NCBI RefSeq assembly: GCF_001667275.1
Contig: NZ_LZHV01000060.1
Coordinates: 54,357 to 118,356, forward strand
Direction of reading: 5' to 3'
DNA from: Mycobacterium sp. ACS4054
GTDB taxonomy: Bacteria; Actinomycetota; Actinomycetes; Mycobacteriales; Mycobacteriaceae
Length of the DNA stretch: 64,000 nt
Shown here one piece after another: positions 50,925-59,007 of the stretch (position 1 is its first letter; each line of letters begins with the position of its first letter). The notes below the pieces were generated by a model. It had not been told where the DNA came from and made no database searches. It saw nothing but the letters and a program-made list of their open reading frames with translations. A program made the translations under genes and the position numbers.

Positions 50925-51644
50925 TCAGACGTGCCGGCCGATCATGCGCGCTCCGTCCGACGGCTGTGGCGGCTGGTTCTGCGCGCGCCCGTCGATGGCG
51001 ACCTGCTGCATGACCGCCTGCCACGACTCCATTTCGGGCACCGCTCCCCAGATGCCCTCGAACAACCCCACGATCACGGCCGCGCCGTCGTCGGTGAGGG
51101 CATACACCGGGCCACCGAAGTCGCGACTGTCCACGGCGACGTCGGCGACGATGAAGCGGCCGTTGCTGACCGAGCTGATCGACCCGCAGCGTTGGCCAAC
51201 CGACCGCCGGAACTGGCACACCGGGAGGCCGGGTTGTGCGCGCAGGCCCGGCGTGGATTTCAGTTGGCGGCCAGTCGGAAGCACGTCGGTGGCGCTCACA
51301 CCGGAGGCAAGCGCGATCACCTCGTATTCGACCGGCGACATCGCCCCGTCCGCCGCTGCGTCGTCGGCGGTCTGGCGCCGGGCTAGCACCACCGTCCCCA
51401 GCGGGTGTCCGTCGTGATCGGTGACGGCCGCCTCACCGTTGCCGCATTGGCCGCTCGTCACGGCCACCCTCAGGCGCGGCTCGACGAGGCCGATCATGCA
51501 AACCGTGGCGCCTTGCCGAATCTCCATGCCCGGGAAGGCCGTGATGGCCGGGTCCGCCACGGCCTGCGCCGATGCGCCGACGGCCAGCAACGCGACCGCG
51601 AATGTGGTCGCCAGGCGACCGTACCGGCAGTCGACCGTTCCCAT
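50925..51644 (-). CDS. secreted chymotrypsin-fold protein lacking the catalytic residues
   Basis: A 239-aa exported protein. The signal peptide is ATTFAVALLAVGASAQAVADP. The body has the S1-protease pattern with paired cysteines. The His-bearing TAAHC block is replaced by VAVTSGQCGNG, and the GDSGGP block by SRDFGGPVYAL, so the nucleophile Ser is Phe. It is therefore probably a binding or structural pseudo-protease rather than an active enzyme. The ATG at 51644 is preferred over an upstream GTG. It lies 107 bp downstream of the MarR stop. Confidence 0.7.
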   Translation of the reverse strand: MGTVDCRYGRLATTFAVALLAVGASAQAVADPAITAFPGMEIRQGATVCMIGLVEPRLRVAVTSGQCGNGEAAVTDHDGHPLGTVVLARRQTADDAAADGAMSPVEYEVIALASGVSATDVLPTGRQLKSTPGLRAQPGLPVCQFRRSVGQRCGSISSVSNGRFIVADVAVDSRDFGGPVYALTDDGAAVIVGLFEGIWGAVPEMESWQAVMQQVAIDGRAQNQPPQPSDGARMIGRHV

Positions 51645-51751
51645 TGGGCCCCACCACCCCTCACATCCGTCCGAGGGATTCGCGGACACGCTATGGGCCC
51701 GTGATTACCCGCGGGAGGCACCGCCAAACCGCCCGGGGCCAGGCGAAACGG

Positions 51752-52246
51752 TCATGGCTCGGCGCTGCCCAGATCGCCTTGAAACCGGCGCATCGCGTCG
51801 ATCAGCGCGCCGAGCACGCGATGCGCCGCCGCCAGGTCGGTGTCGGGCAGCTCCTCGAGGGCAACATGGGTGTGTTCGCCGAGGGGACTGAAGAACGACC
51901 GGGCGGTGGCCAGACCGGATTCGCCGTGTCGCAAGACCACCTTTCGGCGGTCATCGGGGTGGGAATCCCGACGAATATGGCCGGAGTCGATCAGCCGATC
52001 CACCAGGTAGGTGATGGCCGAACCGGACAGGCCCATCCGCTGGCTGAGATCACCGGAGGTCATCGGACGTCCCGCGAGCTCCGCCACCGTGACGTACATC
52101 AGCGCGCGAAAGTCATTGGGCCGCAACCGGTGTGATGCCGCGAACTGCCGTCCGATCTGGTCTGATTCGGTTGATATCTCCCGCAGATCGGCGGTGATCA
52201 GCGACTCCAGCGCGTCGCGTCGGCGGCGCTGCTCATCAGCGTCCAT
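51752..52246 (-). CDS. MarR-family regulator of the carotenoid operon (CrtR-like)
   Basis: A 164-aa MarR protein. The DNA-binding region contains MTSGDLSQRMGLSGSAITYLVDRL and the wing HIRRDSHPDDRRKVVLR. It is divergent from crtE, and two like operators lie in the gap between them. In Corynebacterium a MarR-type CrtR represses the crt operon and is released by geranylgeranyl diphosphate, the CrtE product; the same logic is inferred here. The ATG at 52246 is used; an ATG at 52261 would add five residues. It is clearly paralogous to the MarR gene at the right edge. Confidence 0.88.
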   Translation of the reverse strand: MDADEQRRRRDALESLITADLREISTESDQIGRQFAASHRLRPNDFRALMYVTVAELAGRPMTSGDLSQRMGLSGSAITYLVDRLIDSGHIRRDSHPDDRRKVVLRHGESGLATARSFFSPLGEHTHVALEELPDTDLAAAHRVLGALIDAMRRFQGDLGSAEP

Positions 52247-52280
52247 AACGGTGTGCAGCATATCCCCGAACGCGGGGAAA

Positions 52281-52311
52281 TTTCAGTTGGTTAATGGTTA
52301 ATTACCTGAAA
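52281..52311. promoter_or_regulatory. MarR operator O1, in front of the marR gene
   Basis: A 31-bp AT-rich site in GC-rich DNA. The ends are TTTCAG and CTGAAA with 19 bases between that include GTTAATG and TTAA. It matches O2 at 24 of 31 positions in the same orientation. It lies 35 bp upstream of the marR ATG, suggesting autoregulation. Confidence 0.75.
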
Positions 52312-52354
52312 CGCCTCCCCGGCAGACGCCCTAGGACTGGCGCTGCGCGATGAA

Positions 52355-52385
52355 CTTCAGTAAGTTAATGTTTAAGTAACTGAAG
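52355..52385. promoter_or_regulatory. MarR operator O2, crt operon side
   Basis: A 31-bp dyad with ends CTTCAG and CTGAAG and 19 bases between, containing AAGTTAATGTTTAAGTAA. It lies 34 bp upstream of the sigma-F-type -35 element of crtE. Confidence 0.78.
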
Positions 52386-52418
52386 GTGATGGGCGACCCG
52401 GGCGCGGACCGCTAGGCC

Positions 52419-52444
52419 GTTTTGTCGGTCCGAGCAGCGGGTAT
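52419..52444 (+). promoter_or_regulatory. sigma-F-type promoter of the crt operon
   Basis: GTTT (52419-52422) and GGGTAT (52439-52444) are separated by exactly 16 bases, matching the mycobacterial sigma-F consensus. The predicted start is about 50 bases before the crtE GTG. Carotenoid synthesis in M. smegmatis is known to depend on sigma-F. Confidence 0.72.
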
Positions 52445-52502
52445 GACCGCCGGTGTTTGGGCCGTCCTAGCCTGGGAATGCCAGCCGTCCGGGAGGGAGC
52501 GC

Positions 52503-53633
52503 GTGGCCAAGATGGGTGCTTTGTCGTTGACAACCGCCACCGAGTCGCCGGCCCGCCCGGCGCAATGGGCCGGCACCGCCCCCTTCGAAGAGTGGCGTTC
52601 GGACGTGCGGCGGGGAGTTCTCGCCCACCTCGCAGACTTCCTCGAGCCGCGGCGATTCGAGTTGGGCGACACCCGCGTCGACGCCGCCGGCGAAATCTTG
52701 CTCGACTTCACCTCGGGCGGCAAGTGCCTGCGGTCGACCTTCGTGTACCTGGGGTGGCTCTGCGGCGCCGCGCCCGGTGCCGCGGCGTTGCGCGCCGCCG
52801 CCAGTTTCGAGTTGCTGCACGTCTTCGCGCTGCTGCAAGACGACGTCATGGACGGTTCGGCCGAACGCCGGGGCCGTCCCGCGGCGCACCGGCAATTCGC
52901 CCAATGGCATCGCGAGCGCGGGCTATCCGGCTCGTCACGGCGGTTCGGCGAATCGGCCGCCATCCTGCTGGGCGACCTCTGCCTCATCTGGTCCGAGCAG
53001 ATGCTGCGCGAGAGCGGCGTCGACGCCCGGGGTTTGCGCCGGGCGTGGCCCCGGTACGACACGATGCGCACCGAGTTGGCGGTGGGCCAGTTCGCCGACC
53101 TGACGAGCGACGTTCGGCACATGCCCACGCTGGAGGCCGTGCTGGATGTGGCGCGCCGAAAGTCGGGCAACTACACCGTGCGGCGGCCGCTGGAAATCGG
53201 CGCGACGATGTCCGATTGCGACGACCGGACGCTGACCCAGCTCGGCCGGTACGGCGCCGCCGTCGGGGAGGCGTTCCAGCTGCGCGACGACGTGCTCGGC
53301 GTCTTCGGCTCGCCCTCGACCACCGGGAAGCCCTGTGCCGGAGATCTGTTGGAGCGCAAGGCAACCAGTGTCGTGGTGACCGCTCACCAGCTGGCCGATC
53401 CGCCGACCCGGGCCGAATTGTCCGAACTGATGAACGGCCACTTCCTTGGCGACGACGCGCTCGAGCGATGGAAAGCGTTGATCGTCGCGACCGGGGCCCT
53501 GAAGCTGATCGAGGAGATGATCAGCGACCGGGTCGCGGCCGCCCGCGAACACCTCGGCGACACCTCGATCGACGAGCCGGTCCGGGCCGCGCTGGACCAC
53601 ATGGCGACCGCCTGCACGGATCGTGCCGAATGA
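52503..53633 (+). CDS. crtE: geranylgeranyl diphosphate synthase
   Basis: A 376-aa trans-prenyltransferase that makes C20 GGPP, the precursor of phytoene. The first Asp-rich motif is LLQDDVMDGSAERRGRPAAH; the second is reduced to QLRDDVLGVFG, as usual for actinobacterial CrtE. The GGKCLR segment binds diphosphate. The GTG at 52503 is chosen because GGGAGG stands just upstream; an ATG lies at 52512. It is the first gene of the crt operon. Confidence 0.92.
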   Translation: MAKMGALSLTTATESPARPAQWAGTAPFEEWRSDVRRGVLAHLADFLEPRRFELGDTRVDAAGEILLDFTSGGKCLRSTFVYLGWLCGAAPGAAALRAAASFELLHVFALLQDDVMDGSAERRGRPAAHRQFAQWHRERGLSGSSRRFGESAAILLGDLCLIWSEQMLRESGVDARGLRRAWPRYDTMRTELAVGQFADLTSDVRHMPTLEAVLDVARRKSGNYTVRRPLEIGATMSDCDDRTLTQLGRYGAAVGEAFQLRDDVLGVFGSPSTTGKPCAGDLLERKATSVVVTAHQLADPPTRAELSELMNGHFLGDDALERWKALIVATGALKLIEEMISDRVAAAREHLGDTSIDEPVRAALDHMATACTDRAE

Positions 53634-53652
53634 GCGCGATGAGTTTGGGAGC

Positions 53653-55188
53653 ATGGTAAAGATGCGGACCATCGAAGGACGCAGCGAGCACGTGGTGGTG
53701 GTCGGCGCCGGCCTGGCGGGACTGTCCGCCGCATTGCACCTGGCCGGCCGGGGCCGCACGGTCACCGTGGTCGAGCGCGAGCCCTGGCCCGGCGGGCGGG
53801 CCGGGCGGCTCGACGTCGACGGCTATCGCATCGACACCGGGCCCACGGTCCTGACGATGCCGGACATCATCGACGAGGCTTTGGCGGCGGTGGGTCAAAG
53901 CTTGTCCGGCCGGCTGGAGCTGCTGCCGCTCGATCCGGCCTACCGGGCGGTGTTCGCCGACGGCAGCGCGCTCGACGTGCACACCGATCCGGAGCGGATG
54001 ACGACCGCCATCGAAGAGTTCGCCGGCTCCGGTCAGGCAGCGGGCTACCGGCGGCTGCGCGAATGGCTCAAACGGCTGTACCGGATCGAGTTCGACGGGT
54101 TCATCGCCGCCAATTTCGACTCCCCGTTGTCGTTGCTCACACCGCAATTGGCACGGCTGATCGCGATCGGCGGTTTCCGCAAGTGGGATCGCGTGGTCAA
54201 GCGCCACCTCAGCGACGCCCGGCTGCAGCGGGTGTTCACCTTCCAGTCGCTGTACGCGGGCGTGGCACCGCGAAACGCCCTGGCCGTCTACGCGGTCATC
54301 GCCTACATGGACACCGTCGCGGGGGTGTTCTTTCCGCGCGGCGGCGTCCGTGCGCTGCCCGACGCGTTGGCCGCGGCGGCCGCCGACGCCGGGGTCGAAT
54401 TCCGCTACGGCGCCACGGTTACCGGGCTGGACCGCACCGCCGGGCGGGTCACGGCCGTGCGGACGGATCGCACGGATCCCATCGCCTGCGACGCGGTGGT
54501 GCTGACCACCGAGTTGCCGAAGACCTATGAACTATTGGGACGCACGCCGCGCCGACCCCTGCGGCTGCGGGCGGCACCGTCGGCGGTGGTTGCCCACCTG
54601 GGCTGCCGCCGCGTCGCGTCCGAGGCGGCGCACCATACGATCCTGTTCGGTGAATCCTGGGATCAGACCTTCACCGACATCATTCGCGATGGACGACCGA
54701 TGCGGGATCCGTCGCTGTTGGTCACCCGTCCCACCGCGAGCGACCCGACGCTCGCCCCGGACGGGCGCGACCTGCTCTACGTGCTGGCCCCGGCGCCGAA
54801 TCTGGATCGCGGCGCCGTCGACTGGGACGCGGTCGGCACCCGGTACGTCGACACCCTCATCGAGCATGTCTCCGCCCGCCTGCTGCCCGGGTTGGCCGAC
54901 GACGCAACGATTTTGGACGTCGTCACGCCGGCCGACTGGGCGCGTCAGGGCATGGCCGCGGGCAGCCCGTTCGCGCTGGCGCACACCTTCGGGCAGACGG
55001 GTCCATTCCGGCCGGCCAACATGGTCCGCGGCGTCGAGAACGCCGTGCTCGCCGGGTCGTCGACGGTGCCCGGCGTCGGCGTGCCCACCACGCTGATCTC
55101 GGGCCGGCTGGCCGCCGACCGCATCACCGGCCCCAATGCCGGCCGGGCCACGACGACGCACCACGACCTGAAAGCCGGGCTGACATGA
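53653..55188 (+). CDS. crtI: phytoene desaturase
   Basis: A 511-aa FAD enzyme that introduces four double bonds to turn phytoene into lycopene. The dinucleotide motif VVVGAGLAGLSAALHLAGRG is at the N-terminus. The CrtI-type C-terminal FAD signature FGQTGPFRPANMVRGVENAVLAG, then STVPGVGVPTTLISGRLAADR, is intact. Start choices are 53623 (GTG), 53653 (ATG) and 53662 (ATG); the middle one is annotated. Its stop overlaps the crtB start by 4 bp. Confidence 0.94.
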   Translation: MVKMRTIEGRSEHVVVVGAGLAGLSAALHLAGRGRTVTVVEREPWPGGRAGRLDVDGYRIDTGPTVLTMPDIIDEALAAVGQSLSGRLELLPLDPAYRAVFADGSALDVHTDPERMTTAIEEFAGSGQAAGYRRLREWLKRLYRIEFDGFIAANFDSPLSLLTPQLARLIAIGGFRKWDRVVKRHLSDARLQRVFTFQSLYAGVAPRNALAVYAVIAYMDTVAGVFFPRGGVRALPDALAAAAADAGVEFRYGATVTGLDRTAGRVTAVRTDRTDPIACDAVVLTTELPKTYELLGRTPRRPLRLRAAPSAVVAHLGCRRVASEAAHHTILFGESWDQTFTDIIRDGRPMRDPSLLVTRPTASDPTLAPDGRDLLYVLAPAPNLDRGAVDWDAVGTRYVDTLIEHVSARLLPGLADDATILDVVTPADWARQGMAAGSPFALAHTFGQTGPFRPANMVRGVENAVLAGSSTVPGVGVPTTLISGRLAADRITGPNAGRATTTHHDLKAGLT

Positions 55189-56141
55189 TCCGCAGCGAGT
55201 TGGACGCGGCCGGAATCGACGATCCGCGGCTGCGCAAGGGGTATCGGCGCTGCCGGGAACTCAATGCCGCACACGGCCGCACCTTCTTTCTGGCCACCCG
55301 CCTGCTGGCGCCCGACCAACGACCGGCGGTGCACGCCCTCTACGGGTTCGCGCGCTACGCCGACGACATCCTCGACGACCTGAACCCGCAGCTGAGTACC
55401 GACGTTCGCGGCATGCGCCTGCAGCAGCTGGCCGACCAGTTCTTCGCCGGCGGAGACCATCTCGACGATCCCGTGCTCGCCGCGGTCACCCACACCGCGC
55501 GCCGGTACCGGATCGCGACCGAGTTGTTCGACGACTTCCTGGCGTCGATGCGGATGGACCTCACCATCACCGACTATCCCGACCGCGGTGCGCTCAACCT
55601 CTACATGCGCGGGTCCGCCGAAGCCATTGGGCTGCAAGTACTTCCGGTCCTCGGCACCGTCACGTCGGTCGAGGAGGCCGCGCCTTATGCCGCGGCGCTG
55701 GGCAGGGCATTCCAGCTCACCAACTTCCTGCGCGATGTCGACGAAGACCTGCTGCGCCAGCGGGTCTACCTGCCGGCCGACGAACTCGCCGCCCACGGGG
55801 TCGATCGCGAGCTGCTCACCTGGTGCCATCAGCACCGCCGAACCGACCCGCGGGTCCGCGAGGCGCTGGCGGCTCAGCACGAGATCACCCGGGACACATA
55901 CCGTTTCGCCGCCGACGGGATCGCCATGCTCAGCCCGCGCTCACGACCGTGCGTGGCCACCGCGGCGGCGTTGTACTCGGAAATCCTGGACCGCATCGAA
56001 GAAAGCGACTTCGCGGTGTTCACCCACCGGGCCACGGTCGGCCGGGCCCGACGACTCCAGGCTGCCGGTGTGGGGCTGATACGGTCGTGGCGGGCGCGCA
56101 ACAGTTCGCCCGGTGTTTCGGATGCCCCGGGGGCCGCATGA
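55185..56141 (+). CDS. crtB: phytoene synthase
   Basis: A 318-aa squalene/phytoene synthase that joins two GGPP molecules. The two Asp-rich motifs are YGFARYADDILDDL and QLTNFLRDVDEDLLRQRVYLP. The HGRTFFLATRLL segment near the N-terminus is typical. ATGA overlaps link it to crtI upstream and crtYc downstream. Confidence 0.95.
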   Translation: MIRSELDAAGIDDPRLRKGYRRCRELNAAHGRTFFLATRLLAPDQRPAVHALYGFARYADDILDDLNPQLSTDVRGMRLQQLADQFFAGGDHLDDPVLAAVTHTARRYRIATELFDDFLASMRMDLTITDYPDRGALNLYMRGSAEAIGLQVLPVLGTVTSVEEAAPYAAALGRAFQLTNFLRDVDEDLLRQRVYLPADELAAHGVDRELLTWCHQHRRTDPRVREALAAQHEITRDTYRFAADGIAMLSPRSRPCVATAAALYSEILDRIEESDFAVFTHRATVGRARRLQAAGVGLIRSWRARNSSPGVSDAPGAA

Positions 56142-56461
56142 CCGATCGCTGGCAATATCTGCTGGTTCTGGCGGCATGCCTGGCGATCACCGCGCCCCTG
56201 GAGATGTTCCGTCCCGGCGTCTACCGGCAATGGCGGCGGCTCGCGAAGGCGGTCGCGCCGGTGACCGCGGTGTTTCTGCTCTGGGACGAGATCGCCATCG
56301 CCGCGCACGTCTGGACGTACGACGCCGCCTACATCACCGGCGTGAACATCCCGTTCCGGGTGCCGATCGAAGAGGTGCTGTTCTTCGTCGTCATCCCGAT
56401 TTGCGCGCTGCTGACCTACAACGCCGTGAGCACCATCCTGGACAGGGTCCACCGCCGATGA
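56138..56461 (+). CDS. crtYc: lycopene beta-cyclase subunit CrtYc
   Basis: A 107-aa membrane protein with three hydrophobic segments (YLLVLAACLAITAPLEMF, AVAPVTAVFLLWDEIAIA, VLFFVVIPICALLTY) and the conserved PxE motif in RVPIEEVLFF. It is one half of the heterodimeric, actinobacterial-type lycopene cyclase that converts lycopene to beta-carotene. It overlaps crtB and crtYd by 4 bp each. Confidence 0.92.
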   Translation: MTDRWQYLLVLAACLAITAPLEMFRPGVYRQWRRLAKAVAPVTAVFLLWDEIAIAAHVWTYDAAYITGVNIPFRVPIEEVLFFVVIPICALLTYNAVSTILDRVHRR

Positions 56462-56769
56462 CCGGCCTGGGCTACACGCTGCCGGCCGTCGCGGCCGTAT
56501 TGGCAGTCTGCGCATGGGAATTGGCGGTCCTGCGCACCGGCCTCTTCCGTCGACCGGCCTACTGGCTGTCGATGTTGATCATTCTCGGATTCCAGGTTCC
56601 GGTCGATGGCTGGCTGACCAAACTCAGCTCCCCGATCGTCCGCTACAACCCTCGCCACATCATCGGCCTGCGCTTCCCGTTCGATATCCCGGTCGAGGAC
56701 TTCTTGTTCGGCTTCGCGCTTGCCACCGCGGTGCTACTGCTCTGGGAACGCCAACGTGCGCGTCGGTGA
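56458..56769 (+). CDS. crtYd: lycopene beta-cyclase subunit CrtYd
   Basis: A 103-aa partner of CrtYc with three membrane segments (LPAVAAVLAVCAWELAVL, LSMLIILGFQVPVDGWL, LFGFALATAVLLLW) and the matching PxE motif in DIPVEDFLFGF. Both polypeptides are needed for cyclisation in Brevibacterium and Mycobacterium aurum. The crtT start lies inside its last codons. Confidence 0.92.
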   Translation: MTGLGYTLPAVAAVLAVCAWELAVLRTGLFRRPAYWLSMLIILGFQVPVDGWLTKLSSPIVRYNPRHIIGLRFPFDIPVEDFLFGFALATAVLLLWERQRARR

Positions 56770-57481
56770 AGCCCGGCCCACCCCCGGCGAATTGTCGGCC
56801 GCGTTCGACGCGGGGGCGACGGCATACGACCGGCTGGTGGGCTCCAGCCCCGGCTACCACGAACACCTGCTGCTGTCCGCGCGCCGCCTGCGAATCCCGG
56901 ACCGCGGCAGGGGCTTACGGCTGCTCGACGCCGGGTGCGGAACCGGCGCGTCGACGGCGGCGCTGCTGGCCGTCGCCCCGGAGGCCGAGATCGTGGCCGT
57001 CGACGCGTCGCGGGGCATGCTCGACGCCGCGGCCGCGAAGGACTGGCCGCCGACGGTGCGGTTCGTGCACACCCCGGTCGAGCAGCTGGCGGAGCACGGC
57101 ATCCGCGGGCCGTTCGATGGCATCCTGGCCGCGTACCTGATCCGCAACCTCGCCGACCGGGACGGCCAATTGCGGAAGCTTCGGGCGCTGCTGCGGCCCG
57201 GCGCCACCCTGGCGGTGCACGAGTACTCGGTGCGCGATTCCGCGGTCGCCACCCGCATCTGGCACGCCGTGTGCTGGGGAATCATCATTCCCGCCGGGTG
57301 GTGGCGCACCGGGGACGCGACGCTGTACCGCTACCTGTGGCGCAGCGTGCTGCAGTTCGACGGCGCGGCGCGATTCCGGGAGCGCCTCGCCGATGCGGGC
57401 TTCACCGCGGTGCACAGCGAAACGATGCCCGGCTGGGAGGCCAACATCGTGCACACGTTCCTGGCGGACGCCCCGCTATGA
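56756..57481 (+). CDS. crtT: carotenoid-cluster methyltransferase CrtT
   Basis: A 241-aa class I SAM-dependent methyltransferase of the UbiE-like type. Motif I is LLDAGCGTGASTAALLAVAP, followed by IVAVDASRGMLDAAAAKD. A hydrophobic insert WHAVCWGIIIPAGWW suggests membrane contact. Genes like this accompany crtU in Brevibacterium linens (crtT); the exact carotenoid or quinone substrate is unsettled. The GTG at 56756 overlaps crtYd by 14 bp and has GGGA eight bases upstream. Confidence 0.82.
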   Translation: MRVGEARPTPGELSAAFDAGATAYDRLVGSSPGYHEHLLLSARRLRIPDRGRGLRLLDAGCGTGASTAALLAVAPEAEIVAVDASRGMLDAAAAKDWPPTVRFVHTPVEQLAEHGIRGPFDGILAAYLIRNLADRDGQLRKLRALLRPGATLAVHEYSVRDSAVATRIWHAVCWGIIIPAGWWRTGDATLYRYLWRSVLQFDGAARFRERLADAGFTAVHSETMPGWEANIVHTFLADAPL

Positions 57482-59007
57482 ACGTCACCGACCGCCGGCG
57501 CGAGACACGGCCGGCGCCAACCGGATTGCCCGACGCCGGCGCGCTGGCATCACGACCCCGGGTCGTCGTCGTGGGCGGCGGCATCGCGGGGCTGACCGCC
57601 GCCACCGGCCTGGCCGAACGCGGTGTCGCCGTCGAGGTGATCGAGCGGGAGGCCTACCTCGGCGGCCGGGTGGGCGGCTGGACCGAGCACCAGGACGGCG
57701 CCGCGCTGGCGATGAACCGCGGCTTCCACGCGTTCTTCCGCCAGTACTACAACCTGCGTGCCCTGCTCGGGCGCATCGATCCGCAGCTGCGGATGCTCAC
57801 CGCCGTCGACGACTACCCACTGATCGACGGCGCCGGCCGGCGCGACACCTTCCGGGGGCTGCCGCGCACCCCGCCGTGGAACGCGGTGGCCTTCGCCGCG
57901 CGCAGCCCCACCTTCCGGCTTCGCGACTTCCTTGCGATCGACGCCCGGGCTGCCGCGCCGCTGGCCGCGGTGTCGGTTCCGGACATCTACGGGCGCCTCG
58001 ACCACTTCGACGCGGCAACGTTCTTGAAGAGCATCCGATTCCCCGAGGCCGCAAGGCATCTGGCGTTCGAGGTGTTCTCACGCAGCTTCTTCGCCGACCC
58101 GTCGAAGCTTTCGGCGGCCGAGTTGGCGACGATGTTCCACATTTACTTCCTAGGCTCCTCCGAGGGCCTGATCTTCGACGTGCCCACGTCGAACTACGAC
58201 AGCGCCCTGTGGCAGCCGCTGCGGCGCTACCTCGAGGCTCGGGACGTGCGCTTCCGGCTCGGGACCGGCGCCTCGCGCATCGACATCGAGACGTCGGGAT
58301 CCTTCCGGGTGCGGACCGATTCGGGTGACGACGTGGAGGCCGACGCCGTGGTGCTGGCCACCGACGTGGCCGGCCTGCAGCGCGTCGTCGGCGCATCGAC
58401 CGGGCTGGGCACCGATGACTGGCGCGCGCAGGTCGCGCGGCTGCGCACGGCGCCGCCGTTCGCCGTGCATCGGTTGTGGCTCGATCGCCCGGTCGCGGAC
58501 CGGCGACCGGCGTTCCTGGGCACGGCCGGTCACGAGCCACTGGACAACATCAGCGTGCTCGAGCGTTACGAGCGCGAAGCCGCCGAGTGGGCGCGCGCGC
58601 ACCGTGGATCGGTGGTTGAGTTGCACTCCTACGCCCTCGATGCCGCGCCGTCGCGCGCGGCGGCGCTACGCCAGCTGCACAAGGTGTACCCGGAAACCGC
58701 TGCGGCGCAGATCGTTTGCGAACGGCTGCTGCACCGCAGCGACTGCCCGCTGTTCGCCCCCGGGTCCTATGCGGACCGCCCCGCCGTGGTTACTCCGCAG
58801 CCCGGGCTGTTGTTGGCCGGCGACGCCGTCCGCATCGACCTGCCGGTGGCGCTCATGGAGCGCGCCGCCACCACGGGTTGGTGCGCCGCGAACCATTTGC
58901 TGGGACGATGGGGGCTGGCCGGGCACCCGTTGGTCACCGTACCCACCCGTGGCCGATCACCCCTGCTGCGATGGCTCGCCACCCGGGAAGGAGCCGCCCG
59001 CCGATGA
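57478..59007 (+). CDS. crtU: carotenoid ring desaturase/methyltransferase CrtU (isorenieratene synthase type)
   Basis: A 509-aa FAD-dependent protein of the CrtI superfamily. The FAD loop is VVVGGGIAGLTAATGLAERG and the C-terminal signature GLLLAGDAVRIDLPVALMERA. Its place after crtYcYd-crtT matches CrtU, which desaturates the beta-ring and shifts a methyl group to give aromatic end groups (isorenieratene, called leprotene in mycobacteria). It overlaps both neighbours by 4 bp. Confidence 0.85.
   Translation: MNVTDRRRETRPAPTGLPDAGALASRPRVVVVGGGIAGLTAATGLAERGVAVEVIEREAYLGGRVGGWTEHQDGAALAMNRGFHAFFRQYYNLRALLGRIDPQLRMLTAVDDYPLIDGAGRRDTFRGLPRTPPWNAVAFAARSPTFRLRDFLAIDARAAAPLAAVSVPDIYGRLDHFDAATFLKSIRFPEAARHLAFEVFSRSFFADPSKLSAAELATMFHIYFLGSSEGLIFDVPTSNYDSALWQPLRRYLEARDVRFRLGTGASRIDIETSGSFRVRTDSGDDVEADAVVLATDVAGLQRVVGASTGLGTDDWRAQVARLRTAPPFAVHRLWLDRPVADRRPAFLGTAGHEPLDNISVLERYEREAAEWARAHRGSVVELHSYALDAAPSRAAALRQLHKVYPETAAAQIVCERLLHRSDCPLFAPGSYADRPAVVTPQPGLLLAGDAVRIDLPVALMERAATTGWCAANHLLGRWGLAGHPLVTVPTRGRSPLLRWLATREGAARR

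Noticed and set aside
50596..51219. Arg-rich minus-strand frame in the gap upstream of the cysteine leader
   Set aside because: It lacks a ribosome site and any motif, and it overlaps the trypsin-like gene in another frame.
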